A stretch of DNA of 64,000 nucleotides from Elstera sp043721315 (GTDB taxonomy: Bacteria; Pseudomonadota; Alphaproteobacteria; Elsterales; Elsteraceae), in contig JAYSQZ010000052.1 of NCBI GenBank assembly GCA_043721315.1, positions 1 to 64,000 on the forward strand, written 5' to 3'. The notes below the pieces were generated by a model, which saw nothing but the letters and a program-made list of their open reading frames with translations, did no database searches and had not been told where the DNA came from. Positions 16,289-23,835 of the stretch are shown here, piece after piece (position 1 is the first letter of the stretch; every line of letters begins with the position of its first letter). Both the position numbers and the translations under genes were made by a program.

Positions 16289-16795
16289 ATGATCGAAGAT
16301 TTCCACCTGCAACCCGGCCCAACACCCGCTCTCAACGATGAGAGCAAGGGGATGGAAGAGGTGCTGCCAATGACCCGGCGTGAGGCTGAGTTGGTCGAGC
16401 GGTTGCGCCGCGTTGGTCTGCGCCCCACGCGGCAGCGGCTGGCACTGGGCGGGCTGCTGTTTCAGGGTGATGATCGTCATGTTACAGCAGAACAGTTGCA
16501 CGGCGAAGCTTTAAGCGCAGGCGTGCGCGTTTCGGTGGCGACGGTCTACAATACACTGCATCAGTTTACCGAAGCGGGGCTGTTACGCGAAGTGGTCGTG
16601 GAAGCCGGGCGCTGTTATTTCGATACGAACACTAGCGAGCATTTCCATTTTTTCTTTGAAGATGATGCACGGTTGATGGATATTCACGGCACCAACGCCG
16701 ACGCGCTCACTCAGGTCTTGCCGGGCTTGCCCGTGGCACCCGAGGGCATGTTGGTCGAGCGGGTCGATGTCATCATTCGCTTGAGGCGGGCTTGA
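16289..16795 (+). CDS. irr: Fur-family iron response regulator Irr
   Basis: A 168-residue Fur-superfamily protein. The winged-helix DNA-binding domain spans about 33-95 with LRPTRQR and VSVATVYNTLHQFTEAGLL. The dimerisation domain has FDTNTSEHFHFFFED, the Irr-type His-containing segment (HFH here, HHH in rhizobial Irr), in place of the structural Cys-rich Fur motif. Irr represses or activates iron genes under low iron through haem-linked turnover. The N-terminal 30 residues lack a GCPWHD-type haem motif. An ICE-like box lies upstream, and rubrerythrin, a frequent Irr-linked gene in alphaproteobacteria, lies 113 bp downstream. Confidence 0.85.
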   Translation: MIEDFHLQPGPTPALNDESKGMEEVLPMTRREAELVERLRRVGLRPTRQRLALGGLLFQGDDRHVTAEQLHGEALSAGVRVSVATVYNTLHQFTEAGLLREVVVEAGRCYFDTNTSEHFHFFFEDDARLMDIHGTNADALTQVLPGLPVAPEGMLVERVDVIIRLRRA

Positions 16796-16908
16796 TCGGG
16801 TGTTGATCTTTAATTCTTTCCTCGTCGTCCCCCCTATTTCGCAGGCGCAACCACAGCAAGATTGCGGTATAAAGCGCCTCTCATCTTAGGTTCAAATCGG
16901 GGAAGCCC

Positions 16909-17328
16909 ATGTCCAGTTTGCGCGGCACGAAGACTGAAGCCAACTTAAAATCGGCTTTTTCGTCGGAAAGCCAGGCCAACCGCCGTTATCTCTACTTCGC
17001 GCAAAAGGCCGATATTGAGGGCTATAATGATGTGGCCGCCGTGTTCCGCTCTACGGCAGAAGGCGAAACCGGCCACGCCCACGGGCATTTAGAGTTTCTG
17101 GAAGCCGTAGGCGATCCGACCACCGGGCTGCCCATCGGCTCCACGGGCGACAATCTGCGCGCCGCCATCGCGGGTGAAACCTACGACCATACGGAAATGT
17201 ACCCCGTCATGGCCAAAATGGCGCGGGAAGAGGGTTTCGAGGAAATTGCGGTTTGGTTTGAAACCCTCACCAAAGCCGAAAAATCCCACGCGGGGCGGTT
17301 CCAAAAAGCGTTGGAAACGATGGGTTAA
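16909..17328 (+). CDS. Rubrerythrin-type ferritin-like diiron protein
   Basis: A 139-residue four-helix diiron protein. The ligands are in SESQANRRYLYFAQ (about 19-32), EGETGHAHGH (about 49-58), GETYDHTEMYP (about 93-103) and TKAEKSHAGRF (about 124-134). It has no C-terminal rubredoxin Cys4 domain, so it needs an outside electron donor. The expected activity is hydrogen peroxide reduction with iron storage or protection. It sits directly downstream of irr on the same strand and is probably part of the iron/peroxide response. Confidence 0.93.
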   Translation: MSSLRGTKTEANLKSAFSSESQANRRYLYFAQKADIEGYNDVAAVFRSTAEGETGHAHGHLEFLEAVGDPTTGLPIGSTGDNLRAAIAGETYDHTEMYPVMAKMAREEGFEEIAVWFETLTKAEKSHAGRFQKALETMG

Positions 17329-17342
17329 CCCTAAAGCCCCCC

Positions 17343-17699
17343 CTAAAGCCCGTTGCGTTTCAGCCATGCCTGCATTTGAGCAATCTCGGCCTCTTGTGCC
17401 TTGATCACGCTGTCGGCAAGGGCGCGGATTTCTGCGTCTTTACCGTATTCCAGCACGATCTTCGCCACCGCTACCGCGCCCTCGTGGTGGGGGATCATGC
17501 CGCGCACGAAATCCACGTCGGCATTGCCGGTCAGGGGCGTGCTCATGGCCATGTGCATCTTCATGTTTGCATCGGTAAACGCCTGAATAACGGCAGCGGC
17601 CTTAGGGTCGGCGGCTTGCTGGGCCACAAGACTGAAGGCGACCAGCGGGGCGGCAATTGCCAGACCCAGGCCTAGGAATAGAGCGGTTTTCTTCATCAT
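17343..17699 (-). CDS. DUF305 exported protein (copper-binding type)
   Basis: A 118-residue exported protein. The start at 17699 is supported by AAGGAA just upstream; it begins MMKK and a hydrophobic signal sequence ending near LVAQQAAD. The DUF305 core has MKMHMAM, then FVRGMIPHHEGAVAVAK and a C-terminal IAQMQAWL helix. The Met/His-rich motifs resemble periplasmic copper-binding DUF305 proteins such as CopM. It is 18 bp downstream of copZ in the same operon, next to copA and cueR, so a role in periplasmic copper handling is likely. Confidence 0.85.
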   Translation of the reverse strand: MMKKTALFLGLGLAIAAPLVAFSLVAQQAADPKAAAVIQAFTDANMKMHMAMSTPLTGNADVDFVRGMIPHHEGAVAVAKIVLEYGKDAEIRALADSVIKAQEAEIAQMQAWLKRNGL

Positions 17700-17716
17700 C
17701 GGTTCCTTATCCAATA

Positions 17717-17905
17717 TTAAGCAGGCGGGAAACCGCCTCGGCTGAGGGTCTCGCGCACCTTGGCGGCGGGGTGGCGGCTAGTGATAGAGACCTTCTGGGT
17801 CGGCAAATCTATCTCCACCGTGGCCTCTGGGTCGAGCCTAGTGACAAGGCGCGTTACGGCTTTGGCACAGCCACCGCACGTCATATCTTTAATCACAAGT
17901 TCCAT
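17717..17905 (-). CDS. copZ: Copper chaperone CopZ (HMA domain)
   Basis: A 62-residue single HMA domain with metal-binding MTCGGC (Cys10 and Cys13). It is slightly shorter than usual at the C-terminus but complete in fold. It would carry cytosolic Cu(I) to CopA. It is divergent from copA across a region with two CueR-type operators and is followed by the DUF305 gene. Confidence 0.9.
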   Translation of the reverse strand: MELVIKDMTCGGCAKAVTRLVTRLDPEATVEIDLPTQKVSITSRHPAAKVRETLSRGGFPPA

Positions 17906-17939
17906 GACACTCTCCCAACTCTCTCGTGAAATAGGCTGG

Positions 17940-17960
17940 ACCTTGACCCCATGGGAAGGT
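17940..17960 (-). promoter_or_regulatory. CueR-type operator for copZ-DUF305
   Basis: Read on the minus strand the 21 bases begin ACCTTCCCATG and end TCAAGGT, a MerR-family dyad of the same length and ends as the E. coli CueR site. A TTGACC -35-like hexamer overlaps its left edge on the minus strand. It lies about 35 bp before the copZ start, and cueR is in the same locus. Confidence 0.75.
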
Positions 17961-17980
17961 CAAGCCTTATTTTACACTTG

Positions 17981-18001
17981 ACCTTCCCATGATGGGAGGC
18001 C
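17981..18001 (+). promoter_or_regulatory. CueR-type operator for copA-cueR
   Basis: On the plus strand ACCTTCC, seven bases, GGAGGCC: a 21-bp MerR-type dyad with one imperfect arm. TTGACC at 17978-17983 could be the -35. The 15 bases CTTGACCTTCCCATG are shared, in inverted orientation, with the copZ operator 20 bp away. It lies 44 bp before the copA start. Confidence 0.7.
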
Positions 18002-18044
18002 GGAGGCTGTGGTGGAAGATGATCTCGCTGGAAAGGATCTGGCC

Positions 18045-20270
18045 ATGCTAGCCCCTATTACCTTATCAATCGCTGGGATGACCTGTGCGTCCTGTGTGGG
18101 CCGCGTCGAACGGGCGCTGGCGGCGGTGCCGGGGGTTACGGGCGCGTCGGTCAATCTTGCCACCGAGCGGGCGGAGGTTAAAACCGTAACCGACGTTGCC
18201 CCGCAATCGCTGATTGCGGCAGTGGAAAGCGCAGGCTTTTCGGCAGAAGCGATCATGGCCCACGCGGTCCCGCAAGACCCCAGCGTGCGGCGGGGGGCGG
18301 AGGCGGCAGAATTGCGCCGCGATGCTGTGCGCGCGGGCGTGCTGGCGCTGCCCGTGATTATCCTCGGTATGGGCGCGCATCTGGTGCCCGCGTTTCATCA
18401 TTGGATCAATGGCACTCTCGGCTTCGGCTTGAACGCCGCCCTGCAAGGGCTGTTGACCCTGCTGGTGATGCTAGGGCCGGGCGCGCGCGTCTATCGTATC
18501 GGCTTCACCAGTCTGCGCCATGCCGCGCCGGATATGAATGCGCTGATTGCGATTGGCACGTTCGCGGCTTTCGGCTTTTCGGTATCGGTCGCGCTCGCGC
18601 CGGAAATGCTGCCAGAGGGGGCGGCGCATCTCTACTTCGAGGCGGCGGCGACTATTCTCACGCTGGTGTTGATCGGGCGGTGGCTGGAAGCGCGGGCCAA
18701 GGGCCAAGCGTCGGCGGCGATTGGCAAACTGATCGGCCTCAACCCCAAAACCGCCCGCGTGCGAACAGCACAAGGAGTGCGGGAGGTGCCGCTGGCTGAG
18801 ATAGAGGTGGGGGCAATCATCGAGTTGCGCCCCGGCGAGCGCGTACCGGTCGATGGCCGCGTGCTGGAGGGCGTTAGCCTGATTGACCAAGCGATGCTAA
18901 CGGGGGAACCCGTTCCGGTTACTAAAAATCCCGGCGATACTGTGATTGGCGGTACGGTCAATCAAACCGGTGTGCTGGTGCTGGAAGCGGTCGCGGTTGG
19001 GGCAGAAACAGTGCTGGCGCAAATCGTCCGCTCGGTTGAAGCGGCGCAGGGCGGCAAGCTGCCCATTCAAGCGCTGGCAGACCGAGTGTCGGGCGTGTTC
19101 GTTCCCGCTATTCTCGGCCTTGCCGGGCTGACCTTTATCCTAACCTTATGGGTTGGCGGCGGGCTTAGTCCGGCTTTGGTGAACGCGGTGGCCGTGTTGA
19201 TCGTCGCCTGCCCTTGCGCTTTAGGGCTTGCGACCCCGGCGGCGATTATGGTTGGCATCGGGCGCGGGGCGCAGTTGGGGCTGTTGGTGCGGCGGGGTGA
19301 AGCCCTGCAACGACTGACCGAAATCAAGCTCGTCGCCTTCGATAAAACCGGCACGCTCACCCTCGGCAAGCCTGTTCTGACTGATCTGCGGGTGGCCTCT
19401 GGCTTCGAGCGGGGGCAAGTGTTGGCGGCGGCAGCGGCGGTTGAAGCGCTCTCGGAGCATCCTTTGGCGCGGGCGATTATCGCGGCGGCAGCGCAGGAAG
19501 GCTTGAGCCTCCCCCCCGTTACGGGTGTTACCGCCCATCCAGGGCAAGGGGTGCGAGGAGAGATTGCGGGCGCTCCGGTTCTGCTCGGCACCGAGGCGTT
19601 TTTGGCCGAGAATGGCGTTTCGGTGCAGGCGTTTTCGGCAGAAGCCTCGGCGCTCAGTCTTCAGGCGAAAAGCGTGTTGTTTATCGCGTATGGGGGCCGT
19701 CTTGCTGGCGTGATCGCTGTGGCCGATCCCGTAAAGCCAGGGGCGAAGGCCGCGCTGGCGGCATTGCGCGCGCAAGGGTTGACACTCGCAATGATCACTG
19801 GCGACCGCGAAACAACCGCCCGCGCGATTGCAGCAGATTTGGGGATTGATCAGGTCATCGCAGGCGTGTTGCCCACGGGGAAGGTGGCGGCGCTGCACAG
19901 CCTCCGCGCGGCGCATGGCCCTGTGTTGTTCGTGGGGGACGGGATCAACGACGCCCCGGCCCTGGCGGAAGCCGATGTGGGCCTTGCGCTCGGCACAGGC
20001 ACGGATATTGCCATTGATGCCGCCGATATGGTGTTGATGGGCGGGGCGCTGTCGGGGGTTTCTACCGCGTTATCGCTTGCGCGGGCGACCTTGCGGACAA
20101 TCCGCCAGAACTTGTTTTGGGCTTTTGCCTACAACGTCGCGCTCCTGCCGCTCGCTGCCGTGGGCTATCTCTCGCCAATGCTGGCCGCTGGGGCCATGGC
20201 GGGGTCGAGCTTGTTTGTTTTGGGGAATGCGCTGCGGTTGCGCCGCTTTCGGGGGGGGGGCGTGTTATGA
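18045..20270 (+). CDS. copA: Cu(+)-exporting P1B-type ATPase CopA
   Basis: A 741-residue copper pump. One N-terminal HMA domain has MTCASC (Cys14, Cys17). The membrane part holds the CPC metal site (389-391, in VACPCALG). The actuator loop TGEPVP, the phosphorylation motif DKTGT (Asp433), SEHPLA and the hinge GDGINDAPALA are all present. I chose the ATG at 18045 because AAAGGA lies 7 bases upstream; the longer frame from 18009 lacks such a site. The stop overlaps the cueR start by 4 bp (ATGA). A run of ten G (20251-20260) sits seven codons before the stop. Expression is probably controlled by the CueR operator upstream. Confidence 0.97.
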   Translation: MLAPITLSIAGMTCASCVGRVERALAAVPGVTGASVNLATERAEVKTVTDVAPQSLIAAVESAGFSAEAIMAHAVPQDPSVRRGAEAAELRRDAVRAGVLALPVIILGMGAHLVPAFHHWINGTLGFGLNAALQGLLTLLVMLGPGARVYRIGFTSLRHAAPDMNALIAIGTFAAFGFSVSVALAPEMLPEGAAHLYFEAAATILTLVLIGRWLEARAKGQASAAIGKLIGLNPKTARVRTAQGVREVPLAEIEVGAIIELRPGERVPVDGRVLEGVSLIDQAMLTGEPVPVTKNPGDTVIGGTVNQTGVLVLEAVAVGAETVLAQIVRSVEAAQGGKLPIQALADRVSGVFVPAILGLAGLTFILTLWVGGGLSPALVNAVAVLIVACPCALGLATPAAIMVGIGRGAQLGLLVRRGEALQRLTEIKLVAFDKTGTLTLGKPVLTDLRVASGFERGQVLAAAAAVEALSEHPLARAIIAAAAQEGLSLPPVTGVTAHPGQGVRGEIAGAPVLLGTEAFLAENGVSVQAFSAEASALSLQAKSVLFIAYGGRLAGVIAVADPVKPGAKAALAALRAQGLTLAMITGDRETTARAIAADLGIDQVIAGVLPTGKVAALHSLRAAHGPVLFVGDGINDAPALAEADVGLALGTGTDIAIDAADMVLMGGALSGVSTALSLARATLRTIRQNLFWAFAYNVALLPLAAVGYLSPMLAAGAMAGSSLFVLGNALRLRRFRGGGVL
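20251..20260 (+). repeat. G10 homopolymer in the last codons of copA
   Basis: Ten consecutive G lie within the final codons of copA, just before its TGA at 20268-20270 and the cueR ATG at 20267. Such tracts are prone to replication slippage or ribosome frameshifting. Shifting into the cueR frame would give an uninterrupted CopA-CueR fusion, since that frame is open through the tract and across the cueR start. It could also hide a sequencing length error. Confidence 0.8.
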
Positions 20271-20659
20271 GGATTGGTCAGGCGGCATCGGCTACGGGCG
20301 TTTCCGCCAAAATGATCCGCTATTACGAAAGCATCGGCCTGCTCCCGCCAATGGGCCGCACCGAGGCAGGCTATCGGGTCTATGGCCCGGTAGATTTGCA
20401 CAGTTTGCGCTTCATTCGCCGCGCGCGCGATTTGGGGTTTAGCATCGAGACGATCACCGAGCTGCTCACTCTCTGGCGCGACCGCTCCCGCCACAGTGCC
20501 GACGTAAAACGCTTGGCGGAGGCGCAGATTGCGATGCTTCAAGCAAAAATAGAGGCGTTGCAAAGCATGGTCGGAACCCTGTCGCACCTCGCCCACGGCT
20601 GCCACGGCGACAGTCGCCCGGACTGCCCGATCTTGGAGGATCTTGCGGCGGGTTCGTAA
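20267..20659 (+). CDS. cueR: Cu(I)-responsive MerR-family regulator CueR
   Basis: A 130-residue MerR-type activator. The winged helix-turn-helix begins MRIGQAASATGVSAKMIRYY, followed by the dimerisation helix and the metal-binding loop GCHGDSRPDCPIL with Cys112 and Cys120, the same positions as in E. coli CueR. The start at 20267 overlaps the copA stop by 4 bp, giving a canonical MerR N-terminus. It should sense cytosolic Cu(I) and act on the two operators between copZ and copA. Confidence 0.93.
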   Translation: MRIGQAASATGVSAKMIRYYESIGLLPPMGRTEAGYRVYGPVDLHSLRFIRRARDLGFSIETITELLTLWRDRSRHSADVKRLAEAQIAMLQAKIEALQSMVGTLSHLAHGCHGDSRPDCPILEDLAAGS

Positions 20660-20677
20660 AAGTGCTACAAAAAATCT

Positions 20678-20950
20678 ATGTTTATGTGGGACAAGGGCAA
20701 GCGGCAGAGCAACATCGCAAAGCACGGTGTGGACTTTGAGCTGGTTGAGCGGATGGACTGGGATTTCGCGCTGATCGTGAACGACGATCGACATGCGTAT
20801 AGCGAAATCAGATTCAATGTACTGCTGCCCTATGCTGGGCGGCTTTTCAACCTTGTTGTTAGTTTTCAAACGGCGGGGGTCCGCGTTATCAGCGCCCGAA
20901 AGGCCAATAAGCGGGAAATTGCCAAATGGAGACAGGGTTATGACAGCTAA
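20678..20950 (+). CDS. brnT: BrnT-family toxin (type II toxin-antitoxin)
   Basis: A 90-residue RelE-fold ribonuclease toxin. It shows the BrnT pattern: WDKGKRQSNIAKHGVDFE at the N-terminus, RFNVLLPYAGRLFNLVVSF in the middle and VRVISARKANKREIAKW near the end. It starts 18 bp after cueR and overlaps the BrnA-type antitoxin start by 11 bp, toxin first, as is normal for brnTA. It may be co-transcribed with copA-cueR. Confidence 0.9.
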   Translation: MFMWDKGKRQSNIAKHGVDFELVERMDWDFALIVNDDRHAYSEIRFNVLLPYAGRLFNLVVSFQTAGVRVISARKANKREIAKWRQGYDS

Positions 20951-21266
20951 AAAAGCCCCTTCTATTGCCTTTCTGAGCGATGAAGAAGATGCGGCGATTA
21001 CGGCAGCAGCCCTTCTGGATACCGATAATCCACCTCTGACCGATGCTGAACTTGCGCGCCTCCGCCCATTGGCCGAGGCGCTCCCCGGCATCGCAGTGGC
21101 GCTCGCCAATCGCCCTGGGCGTCCGCGTAAGGAGGCCCCGAAGGTCGCCCTTTCCTTACGGCTCGACCCGGACCTTGTGGCGGCGATGCGGATATCGGGG
21201 CGCGGTTGGCAAGCGCGGGTGAATGCCACTCTGCGCCAAACTTATGGGTTGGATCGAAGCGATTAG
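20940..21266 (+). CDS. brnA: BrnA-family antitoxin
   Basis: A 108-residue partner for BrnT. The C-terminal part has the ribbon-helix-helix-like ending VALSLRLDPDLVAAMRISGRGWQARVNATL in two adjacent segments, typical of BrnA, and the middle carries the RPGRPRKEAPK linker. The ATG at 20940 lies inside the end of brnT. It should neutralise BrnT and repress the operon. Confidence 0.9.
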   Translation: MTAKKAPSIAFLSDEEDAAITAAALLDTDNPPLTDAELARLRPLAEALPGIAVALANRPGRPRKEAPKVALSLRLDPDLVAAMRISGRGWQARVNATLRQTYGLDRSD

Positions 21267-21281
21267 AGTACACCCTCTGCC

Positions 21282-22979
21282 TTACCCTGTTTCCTCCGAA
21301 TGGTCGATCAGGCCAACGCCCTTGCGGATTTCGATGCGTCTTTCAAACGTATCCGAAACGCTGCGGCGGTGGGAGATGAGCAGCAAGGTTTGGCCGCGCC
21401 ATATCTGCCGCAACCCTGCCGTCACCGTGTGTTCGGACGGCTCATCGAGCGAGTTCAAGGCTTCGTCCAGCAGCAGAATCGGCGCGTCGCTGAGGAGTGC
21501 GCGGGCGAGGGCAAGGCGCTGGCCTTCCCCCTGGCTGAACGGCTCGCCCCGCGCGCCCATGCGGGTGGCAAGCCCCTGCGGCGCAGCAGCAATGCGCCCG
21601 GCAAGCCCGCAGGCCGTTAAAAGTTCCTCCCACTGCGCCTCGCTCACGTCGCGCCCCAGGGCGATATTCTCTGCGACTGTGCCAGGGAAGAACACGCCGG
21701 TGGAGCGGTGCAGCATAAACAGCCGCTTGCGGTCGGCAAGGCTCAGTGTATCAAGCGGGCGACCGTCTAGCAGAAGGCGGCCTTCGGTGGGGGTTTGCAC
21801 CCCCAACAGCAGCGCAAAAAGCGTGGATTTCCCCGAACCGCTTTCGCCAAACAGCGCCACCTGCTCCCCTGCCTGCACGGTCAGCGTGACGTTTCGCATC
21901 AGCCATTTACCTTCGGCATCTTGCAGGCCAAGGTTTTCCAGCGTGAGGGTTTTGAACGTGGCAGGGGCCGGCGGGTGGGGATTCGGCGCCGTCTCCGTTC
22001 CCAAAGTGAGGGCAAGGCGCTCGTAAGCGTTGCGCCCATCAATCAACAGCGGTGCGGCCTCCCCAATCTTGGCAAGGCACGGGAAGACGAGGGCGGCGTA
22101 GTAGAGAAAAATCAGCACGGTCGCCAGCGTCTTCGGCTCAGTCTCGCTTTCCAAGAACAGCATGACCAAGCAGGCGGCAGACGCGAGGGCGACGAACAGG
22201 TCAATCGCGGCGAAATACAGCGTTTGCCGGTGCCATAGCAGCAGCCCGCGCTGGTTCATCGCCCGAATAAGCGTTAGCGTGCGCCGAAAGAACCAGCCGC
22301 GCGCAACGCCGAAGCGCAAATCCAGGCTGCGCTGCTGCAACCCCGTGATCCAGGTGAGGAAATTCTCCTGGTTCTTCATCTGTGCGAGAAAAGCCAACTT
22401 GCGCCAGCGGGCGTAAACCACGATGAGCGCCGATAGCAGCAGAATTTCGATCAGCAATACTAACCCCAGCGGCGGATGCAACAGCGTTAACATGCTGATC
22501 ATCAGCACCAGTTGCACGAGGGCGAGGCTTGCGCCAATCACCACGTCCTTAATCAGCCGCTGAACGGTTTCAACGTCGCCCGTCGCGGCGGCCACCACGC
22601 GCCCAACGCCAAGCTCGGCAATCTCCTGGGCGGGGCCGCGCAGCAGGTGGCGGGCGATGCGGGCGCGCAGCGCGCGGATGAGGCGTTCGGAAAGGCGGGT
22701 GGAGGCGGTTTCTTCCGCAACCCGCACGCCGAACACGGTAAACTCCAGCGCGGCGACGGCCAGCAGAAACATCATGAGAATGCTGAGGCTGGGCAACCAT
22801 TCGTGAGCGGTGATGATCCAGGCCGGAATCGGGTCCGGCGGTAGCAGAATTTGCAAGGGCAGCGGGCGGAGCACGACCAGCAAGGTTTGAACGGTCGCGA
22901 GCGCCAAACAGGCCGTCAGCCGCCGTCGATAGGCCGGGTCGGTTTGCGTCAGAAGGCGGTCGATGGCAGCGAGGCTCAT
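21282..22979 (-). CDS. ABC exporter, fused permease and ATPase
   Basis: A 565-residue half-transporter. The N-terminal half (about 1-310) has five to six hydrophobic segments of a type I exporter fold. The ATPase domain has Walker A GESGSGKST (about 375-383), Walker B LLLDEALNSLDE and the H-loop SHRR. The signature helix reads FSQGEGQRLALARAL where LSGGQ is usual, an atypical form seen in some CydC-like and heterodimeric exporters. No partner half is adjacent, so it may be a homodimer. Substrate unknown. It is convergent with brnA and divergent from ccmA. Confidence 0.85.
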   Translation of the reverse strand: MSLAAIDRLLTQTDPAYRRRLTACLALATVQTLLVVLRPLPLQILLPPDPIPAWIITAHEWLPSLSILMMFLLAVAALEFTVFGVRVAEETASTRLSERLIRALRARIARHLLRGPAQEIAELGVGRVVAAATGDVETVQRLIKDVVIGASLALVQLVLMISMLTLLHPPLGLVLLIEILLLSALIVVYARWRKLAFLAQMKNQENFLTWITGLQQRSLDLRFGVARGWFFRRTLTLIRAMNQRGLLLWHRQTLYFAAIDLFVALASAACLVMLFLESETEPKTLATVLIFLYYAALVFPCLAKIGEAAPLLIDGRNAYERLALTLGTETAPNPHPPAPATFKTLTLENLGLQDAEGKWLMRNVTLTVQAGEQVALFGESGSGKSTLFALLLGVQTPTEGRLLLDGRPLDTLSLADRKRLFMLHRSTGVFFPGTVAENIALGRDVSEAQWEELLTACGLAGRIAAAPQGLATRMGARGEPFSQGEGQRLALARALLSDAPILLLDEALNSLDEPSEHTVTAGLRQIWRGQTLLLISHRRSVSDTFERRIEIRKGVGLIDHSEETG

Positions 22980-23068
22980 GGCGGGTCCATTACGGTATTG
23001 GGTAGAAATCCTGAAAGCTCTGCTTTATGCGGTTGCGGCGCGCCCGCGCGCAAGCCACTCTGTTGACC

Positions 23069-23752
23069 ATGAACGCCCCCACCGAACCGCTGTGGTCCGA
23101 TACGCTCACCTGCCGACGCGGCGGGCGGCGGGTGTTTACCGATGTTGCCTTTCGGGTCGCGCCGGGGGAGGCGTTGATCGTAACCGGGCCGAACGGGGCC
23201 GGAAAATCCAGCCTGCTGCGGCTGCTGGCGGGGTTAGGGCAGCCAGCGGAAGGCGCGATCTACTGGGGTAGAGCCAATATTGCCGACGATCCCGTGAGCC
23301 ACCGCGCGCGCACCGCCTACCTGGGGCATCTCGACGCTATTAAACCGCGCGCCACTGTGCAGGATCATCTGGCGTTAGCCGCAACCCTTGCCGGGGCAGA
23401 GACGGGCCACGTGCCCGCTGTTGCCGAGCGTATCGGCTTGGGGGGCTTGCTGGCGCGGCCTGGGCGGTTGCTTTCTGCCGGGCAGCGCCGCCGGGTTGGG
23501 TTGGGGCGCTTGCTGCTATCGGGCGCAACCCTATGGTTGCTGGACGAGCCGACGAACGCGCTGGATACTGCGGGCCAAACCTTGCTAACGGGTTTACTGC
23601 GTGACCATTTGGCGGGGGGCGGCATGATCGTCGCGGCCACCCATCAGCCGCTAGATCTTGCGGGGCCAAAGCTAACTCTCGCAGATTTTGTTTCGCTAGA
23701 AACCAGAAAGACAAAAAGCGTTACTGTTACGCTCCAAAATTCTGACAAATAA
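23069..23752 (+). CDS. ccmA: Haem exporter ATP-binding protein CcmA (orphan)
   Basis: A 227-residue ATPase subunit of the CcmAB system I cytochrome c biogenesis transporter. Walker A GPNGAGKSS, the signature LSAGQRRRVGLGRLL and Walker B LWLLDEPTNALD are intact, and the reduced helical domain with AYLGHLDAIKPRATVQDHL is typical of CcmA. ccmB and ccmC normally follow; here a chemoreceptor gene follows instead, so the permease must lie elsewhere. I chose the ATG at 23069 as the family-like start. CcmA identity is good, the separation from ccmB is unusual though known in some alphaproteobacteria. Confidence 0.85.
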   Translation: MNAPTEPLWSDTLTCRRGGRRVFTDVAFRVAPGEALIVTGPNGAGKSSLLRLLAGLGQPAEGAIYWGRANIADDPVSHRARTAYLGHLDAIKPRATVQDHLALAATLAGAETGHVPAVAERIGLGGLLARPGRLLSAGQRRRVGLGRLLLSGATLWLLDEPTNALDTAGQTLLTGLLRDHLAGGGMIVAATHQPLDLAGPKLTLADFVSLETRKTKSVTVTLQNSDK

Positions 23753-23835
23753 CCTAGAAAATTTACCTTGTTTTAACTTTTCTATAGCTATATGGGTTTG
23801 TCATACAATAATCCTCCCAGAAAGGCGGGGCTATC

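Noticed and set aside
20117..20266. 50-residue N-terminal extension of CueR
   Set aside because: It lies inside copA in another frame; the MerR fold begins exactly at the ATG at 20267, which overlaps the copA stop.
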